Assembly: GCA_019400425.1 (NCBI GenBank)
Contig: JAFREE010000326.1
Location: forward strand, 1-11,973
Direction: 5' to 3'
Length of the DNA: 11,973 bases
DNA from: Hymenochaete sp. R1
Taxonomy: Eukaryota > Basidiomycota > Agaricomycetes > Hymenochaetales > Hymenochaetaceae
The position numbers were made by a program, and so were the translations under genes. Within the stretch, counting starts at the first letter, position 1, and every line of letters begins with the position of its first letter. Under the pieces are notes generated by a model. That model saw nothing but the letters and a program-made list of their open reading frames with translations. It was not told the DNA's origin and did not search any database. This document shows, in pieces, positions 9,117 to 11,973 of this stretch.

Positions 9117-9664
9117 ATGCCAACGGAAGAAGAGGCAGAAGACGCTGCATATATCTCGGCGTCGATGCGTTCGGTGACGCCCCGTCCTTTGTCTACGCAT
9201 TTGGTATTCCTTCCCGTACGTTGGCGAAGAAACGGAAGTGAGAATCGAGAGAACGAATGTTGGATCGCCGCCGACGACGAAGGGATACTACAAGCTCGGG
9301 CCATAAAGCAACAGGTAGCGAGGCAGAGAGCCTGGTTCTCGTCGCCCCAAAGAGTGTGCCAAACGCGTCAAGGGCTTTTGGTTCTGCATAACGAGAGGTG
9401 CAGCATTTTCTTGAAGCAGGCTATCAATTTTGGAAGACGCTTGTGCACGCAAGTAGATTTTATGAGGTGGGTGCCGCGAGTGTTATATGCCTGGTTGGGA
9501 ATGGGATGCAGATCGTTGTCGAGGAACGTACCTGGTAATGTATCGTCTTCCGACGCATACATCGACCTTGAAAACACGGTCCAAGTAAGTGATAATGTTT
9601 CGAAGAAAGAGCAATAACTCACATTGCATATAGGAAATATCCGTACCCGCCGAACGAAAAAAAA
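9117..9664 (+). other. Open frame and small exon upstream of ubiquitin; unassigned
   Basis: From ATG 9117 an open frame of 156 codons runs to a strong donor at 9585. A 49-nt intron (9585-9633, GTAAGT with an AACTCAC branch) then leads to a 31-nt exon (9634-9664), and a second GTAAGT donor follows at 9665. The N-terminal part is acidic (MPTEEEAEDAAYISASMRS); the rest has no recognisable domain. A second frame over 9255-9535, with one TAA, also looks protein-like (contains GYQFWKTLVHASRFYEVGAA), so the coding frame is uncertain. The two introns are the firmest evidence, showing that transcription probably runs through here into the ubiquitin unit. The exons may be leader sequence, an N-terminal extension of ubiquitin, or remnants of another gene. 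Confidence 0.35.
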
Positions 9665-9720
9665 GTAAGTATTACATTTATAGATGCAGCGTATGATTAG
9701 GATTTGGCAAAAACAGGACA

Positions 9721-9969
9721 ATGCAAATCTTCGTCAAGACGTTGACAGGCACGACCATCTCTCTCGAGGTCGAGCCATTCGATTCCATCACCCTCGTTCG
9801 CGTCAAAATCCAAGACAAAGAAGGGATTCCTCCCGATCAGCAACGTCTAATCTTCGCTGGAAAACAACTAGACGAAGAAATTAGCTGTCAGGAGTACGAT
9901 ATCCAGAAAGAGTCAACCCTTCATCTTGTCCTTCGTCTCCGAGGGGGAGTTGCAGTAGATCGCGTTTGA
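9721..9969 (+). CDS. Divergent single ubiquitin unit with six-residue C-terminal tail
   Basis: The 82-residue frame starts [10 protein letters not shown] and ends [10 protein letters not shown] at 76, followed by VAVDRV and stop. It aligns with ubiquitin without gaps. Kept are the L8/I44/V70 patch, K6, K29, K33, K48, K63, [21 protein letters not shown] (29-49) and the RLRGG terminus. Changes from the nearly invariant sequence include K11T, T14S, S20F, T22S, E24T, N25L, K27R, A28V and a rewritten 51-58 loop (DEEISCQE). Such divergence is unusual, since ubiquitin is almost unchanged across eukaryotes. Conjugation would require removal of the tail by a deubiquitinase. The unit is neither a polyubiquitin nor an obvious ribosomal-protein fusion. 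Two introns lie upstream; if the acceptor at 9699-9700 is used, the upstream frame continues in phase into M1. It may be a paralog with its own role or a decaying copy. Confidence 0.85.
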   Translation: MQIFVKTLTGTTISLEVEPFDSITLVRVKIQDKEGIPPDQQRLIFAGKQLDEEISCQEYDIQKESTLHLVLRLRGGVAVDRV

Positions 9970-10251
9970 GGGCCGTGATTTGTTTTTTGAACTGAATTTG
10001 AATAACTATGCCTCGGTCGACAATGGTGTAACTAGCATTGTACGGGTCAAATGTTTTTGGCTTTCCTTGGAAAGTAGCCCATGTTGCCGAATGGATTACT
10101 GGAGAGGATGGGGTTACGAAGCTCGATATATATTATAATGACAATCTTTTAGTATAGTTCAGTATTTTAGACCAAATGTAGAGTAGTTTGATATAATGAA
10201 ATGAGCATGTTTCGAGATATGAACAAATCGTAGCCGAAACCGTGAAGAACG
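9970..10251. other. AT-rich 3' flank of ubiquitin and tail-to-tail spacer
   Basis: The ubiquitin unit (+) and the Brr2-like fragment (-) converge here. The segment 10120-10200 is very AT-rich (atatatattataatgacaa), fitting 3' untranslated and polyadenylation sequence. No sequence matching the missing C-terminal half of Brr2 is seen. Confidence 0.5.
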
Positions 10252-11641
10252 TCATTCAAATGACGCGCAAATCGCCCGTCTAATTCCTTTCTTCACGACG
10301 GCCAACGTCGCTGTACACACAAGCACCTGGACCGCACCATCGGCGAACAAATCCTCAACGAGAGCTCGGTCTTCACAACACAGTCCGGCGTGGTGAATTG
10401 GGATACCGAACGGTAACAGGTCGCGCAAATTCGGGTCTTTCACGCCTTCTGCATCGTTCTCAAGAACTTCTCGTGTCGCGGCATCCGCTCGAACGAACTG
10501 AGTGATCTGCTCCTTCTCTATAGCGGTATCCCGAACGAAACGCGCCGTCTTCGCCGTCTCCTTTCGCGAATGAACGAAAACGAGGGTCTGATTCTTGCCG
10601 GCCTGCTCTAACAGCTTATCGTAGCAAACTTCGTTCATAACCTGGAACCGTTTAATGGCTTTCTTCTCCGTGATACCAATAAACTGTTGCTGCAAGCCGC
10701 AAGGCCGGTACGGAGCGTCAAAGTAGAAGTGACCCTTCTTCTCATCCACACGCAGGAACGTTGTAACGTCCTGGTAATTCGGCAATGTCGCAGACAGACC
10801 CACAAGACGGACGCAATCATTTGTTTGTTCCATTCGTCGGATCGTCCTTGCAACGATGCTTTCGAGAACGGGTCCACGCTCGTCGTGAAGGAGATGGATC
10901 TCATCGATGATCATCAAACGCACGAGATTCGTATAACTCAAGTCCGTGCTCTTGCGAGTGATAACATCCCACTCCTCCGGTGTAGTCACAATGATTTGAG
11001 TCTCGGCAACTTGTTGCTTCGTGAGCTGGTGGTCACCAGTCAATTCGCTGACTTTTACGCCATACGGTTCAAGACGCTTGCTGAAGTTGCCGACCATTTC
11101 CTGAACCAAAGCTTTCATGGGCGCAACGTATACGATCTTGAAGGCATCGAGATCAAACTTGCCCCTTTGATCATCTCTCACTTTGGCAAGTTCGTTCAAA
11201 AATGTGAGCATGGTTACGTTGGTCTGTGTACTGACGTCAATATTTAGCCGGGTGCGCACATGAAGGAGCTCACCTTTTCGTACCAATAGGGGCACAAAGA
11301 AGTAGTGGATCATCCTGGCCGAATGCGACAGGGAACGCCTTGCTCTGCACCCTGTTGAGGTTCTGGATCCCAACGAAGGGGTATTGCGCCCACTCAGGTA
11401 AACGCGAGATTGGGACAAGTTCGGGTTGTTTGGCATCTTTTCCCTTCAGTGCGTGGACGTGAATTTCTTCGTATCCCTTTTCTGAGCGCTTGAACGAACC
11501 CTCAGCCGGCTTGCGGGTTTGGTGTCGACTTCCATCGCGTCGTGTGGCGTTTCAGCCCGTGCCTTCCGATCGTACTAGCTCACGAAAGACCCAACCGATA
11601 CCTTTCTCCTGTATCGCAACTTCCACATTCACTCGCTCATC
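10252..11641 (-). pseudogene. BRR2: Truncated, frameshifted Brr2 (U5 snRNP helicase) fragment
   Basis: Brr2 is the large (about 2,100-aa) spliceosomal ATPase that unwinds U4/U6 RNA in the nucleus. This copy covers only the entry region and most of the first RecA pair of the N-terminal helicase cassette. On the minus strand one reads [35 protein letters not shown] and [10 protein letters not shown], then a 50-nt intron (11224-11273). After it come [69 protein letters not shown] and LVCTATLA. Homology stops abruptly at 10300, where the family continues WGVNLPAH; the frame ends with unrelated residues at 10252. The P-loop APTGAGKT is ruined (APIGTK), and the frame must shift there or a different acceptor be used. 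Upstream segments (to 11641, EKGIGWVFREL and DRKARAETP) need further shifts near 11572 and 11515. It should have no ATPase activity. Confidence 0.88.
11224..11273 (-). other. Retained 50-nt intron within the Brr2 fragment P-loop
   Basis: On the minus strand GTGAGC...CAGTACACAG is exactly 50 nt and splits the P-loop codons from [12 protein letters not shown]. Its presence shows that the fragment came from genomic DNA, not from a reverse-transcribed mRNA. An alternative acceptor 7 nt earlier (CGTCAG) would keep one frame open but still lacks GKT. Confidence 0.7.
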
Positions 11642-11652
11642 CGCACTGCTAC

Positions 11653-11973
11653 GAACAAGTTTCAGAGGCTGTCGAGAGACTAAGATCCATGGACGCCACT
11701 CCAACGCAAGCACCCCCTGACGATCTGGCCCATGCAGAAGAGAAAGCACACGGACCCGTTGTTTCATTTACACGACCAAAAGCTGAGTGAGAGGACACTG
11801 TGGAAGGTAATGAGCCAACCACACGCCTTCTGAAGTAAACGCTAGTGTTGTGTCGGGGTCCACAGATGTCACGAAGGCTGCTGATGGAGAATCAAAGACT
11901 ACTGCGCCTTCGCTGTTTGGAGATGACCTCGGCACTCCGCAAATGGAAGCTGAGGCTGACTTCTTCAGCACGA
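11653..11973 (+). pseudogene. SEC31: Probable Sec31 (COPII coat) fragment with in-frame stop, partial
   Basis: Two segments read in one frame: 11653-11806 (starts EQVSEAVERLRSMDATPT, includes PVVSFTRPKAE) and 11866-11973 (contains APSLFGDDLGTPQ and EAEADFFST). They are joined in phase by a 59-nt GTAATG...CCACAG intron (11807-11865). A TGA at 11788-11790 interrupts the first segment shortly before the intron. The SLFGDD..GTPQ..A.ADFFS signature, following a Ser/Pro/Glu-rich linker, is what I recall from fungal Sec31 just before its helical domain; Sec31 forms the outer COPII cage for ER-to-Golgi vesicles. The WD40 propeller that should precede it is absent, because the Brr2 fragment begins immediately to the left on the other strand. 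The frame runs off the window. The identity is moderately supported and the stop is directly visible. Confidence 0.5.

Noticed and set aside
10250..10283. Hairpin CGTCAT-TCAA-ATGACG followed by CTAA/T as a helitron 3' end
   Set aside because: The stem is only 6 bp and the CTRR match is expected by chance. It would also place the Brr2 fragment outside the element.
10687..11247. 186-codon plus-strand open frame
   Set aside because: It is antisense to the clearly recognisable Brr2 helicase motifs, so it is a shadow.

Overview
This window looks like nuclear DNA of a basidiomycete fungus, probably an agaricomycete. Genes are split by very short GT-AG introns (mostly 48-61 nt) with CTNAC/CTAAT-like branch sites and no bacterial ribosome-binding sites. 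CT-rich tracts stand just upstream of start codons. The content also fits: an intron-bearing IS630/Tc1-like transposase, a small tyrosine-kinase-like protein kinase, a ubiquitin unit, and pieces of the spliceosomal helicase Brr2 and (probably) the COPII coat protein Sec31. This assignment rests on gene structure and recognised families; no search was run.

Layout. 283-1486 (+): a five-exon DD34E transposase with an intact spliced frame of 331 aa. 1853-3979 (+): a four-exon gene for a 653-aa AT-hook protein of unknown function with an internal 18-residue repeat. 3980-5190: about 1.2 kb with no gene I can support. 5191-6582 (+): a seven-exon, 356-aa protein kinase ending in a poly-serine tail written by an (AGT)9 microsatellite. 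6583-8550: an unresolved stretch with several good plus-strand intron signals but reading frames broken by stops, perhaps a decayed gene. 9117-9969 (+): an open frame and two well-formed introns leading into a divergent single ubiquitin unit. 10252-11641 (-): a truncated, frameshifted copy of the first helicase cassette of Brr2. About 11653-11973 (+): a probable Sec31 fragment with an in-frame stop, running off the window.

The left half holds apparently intact genes. The right half is a mosaic of partial housekeeping genes (ubiquitin, Brr2, Sec31) in mixed orientation, each altered, and with introns retained in the Brr2 and Sec31 pieces. That pattern suggests DNA-level duplication or capture of gene fragments, as helitrons and other capturing transposons do, although no element ends were identified. 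The genes do not form an obvious pathway. The transposase and the AT-hook gene are adjacent and co-oriented, and both carry GRPR-type DNA-binding motifs, which is the most suggestive functional pairing here but remains inference.
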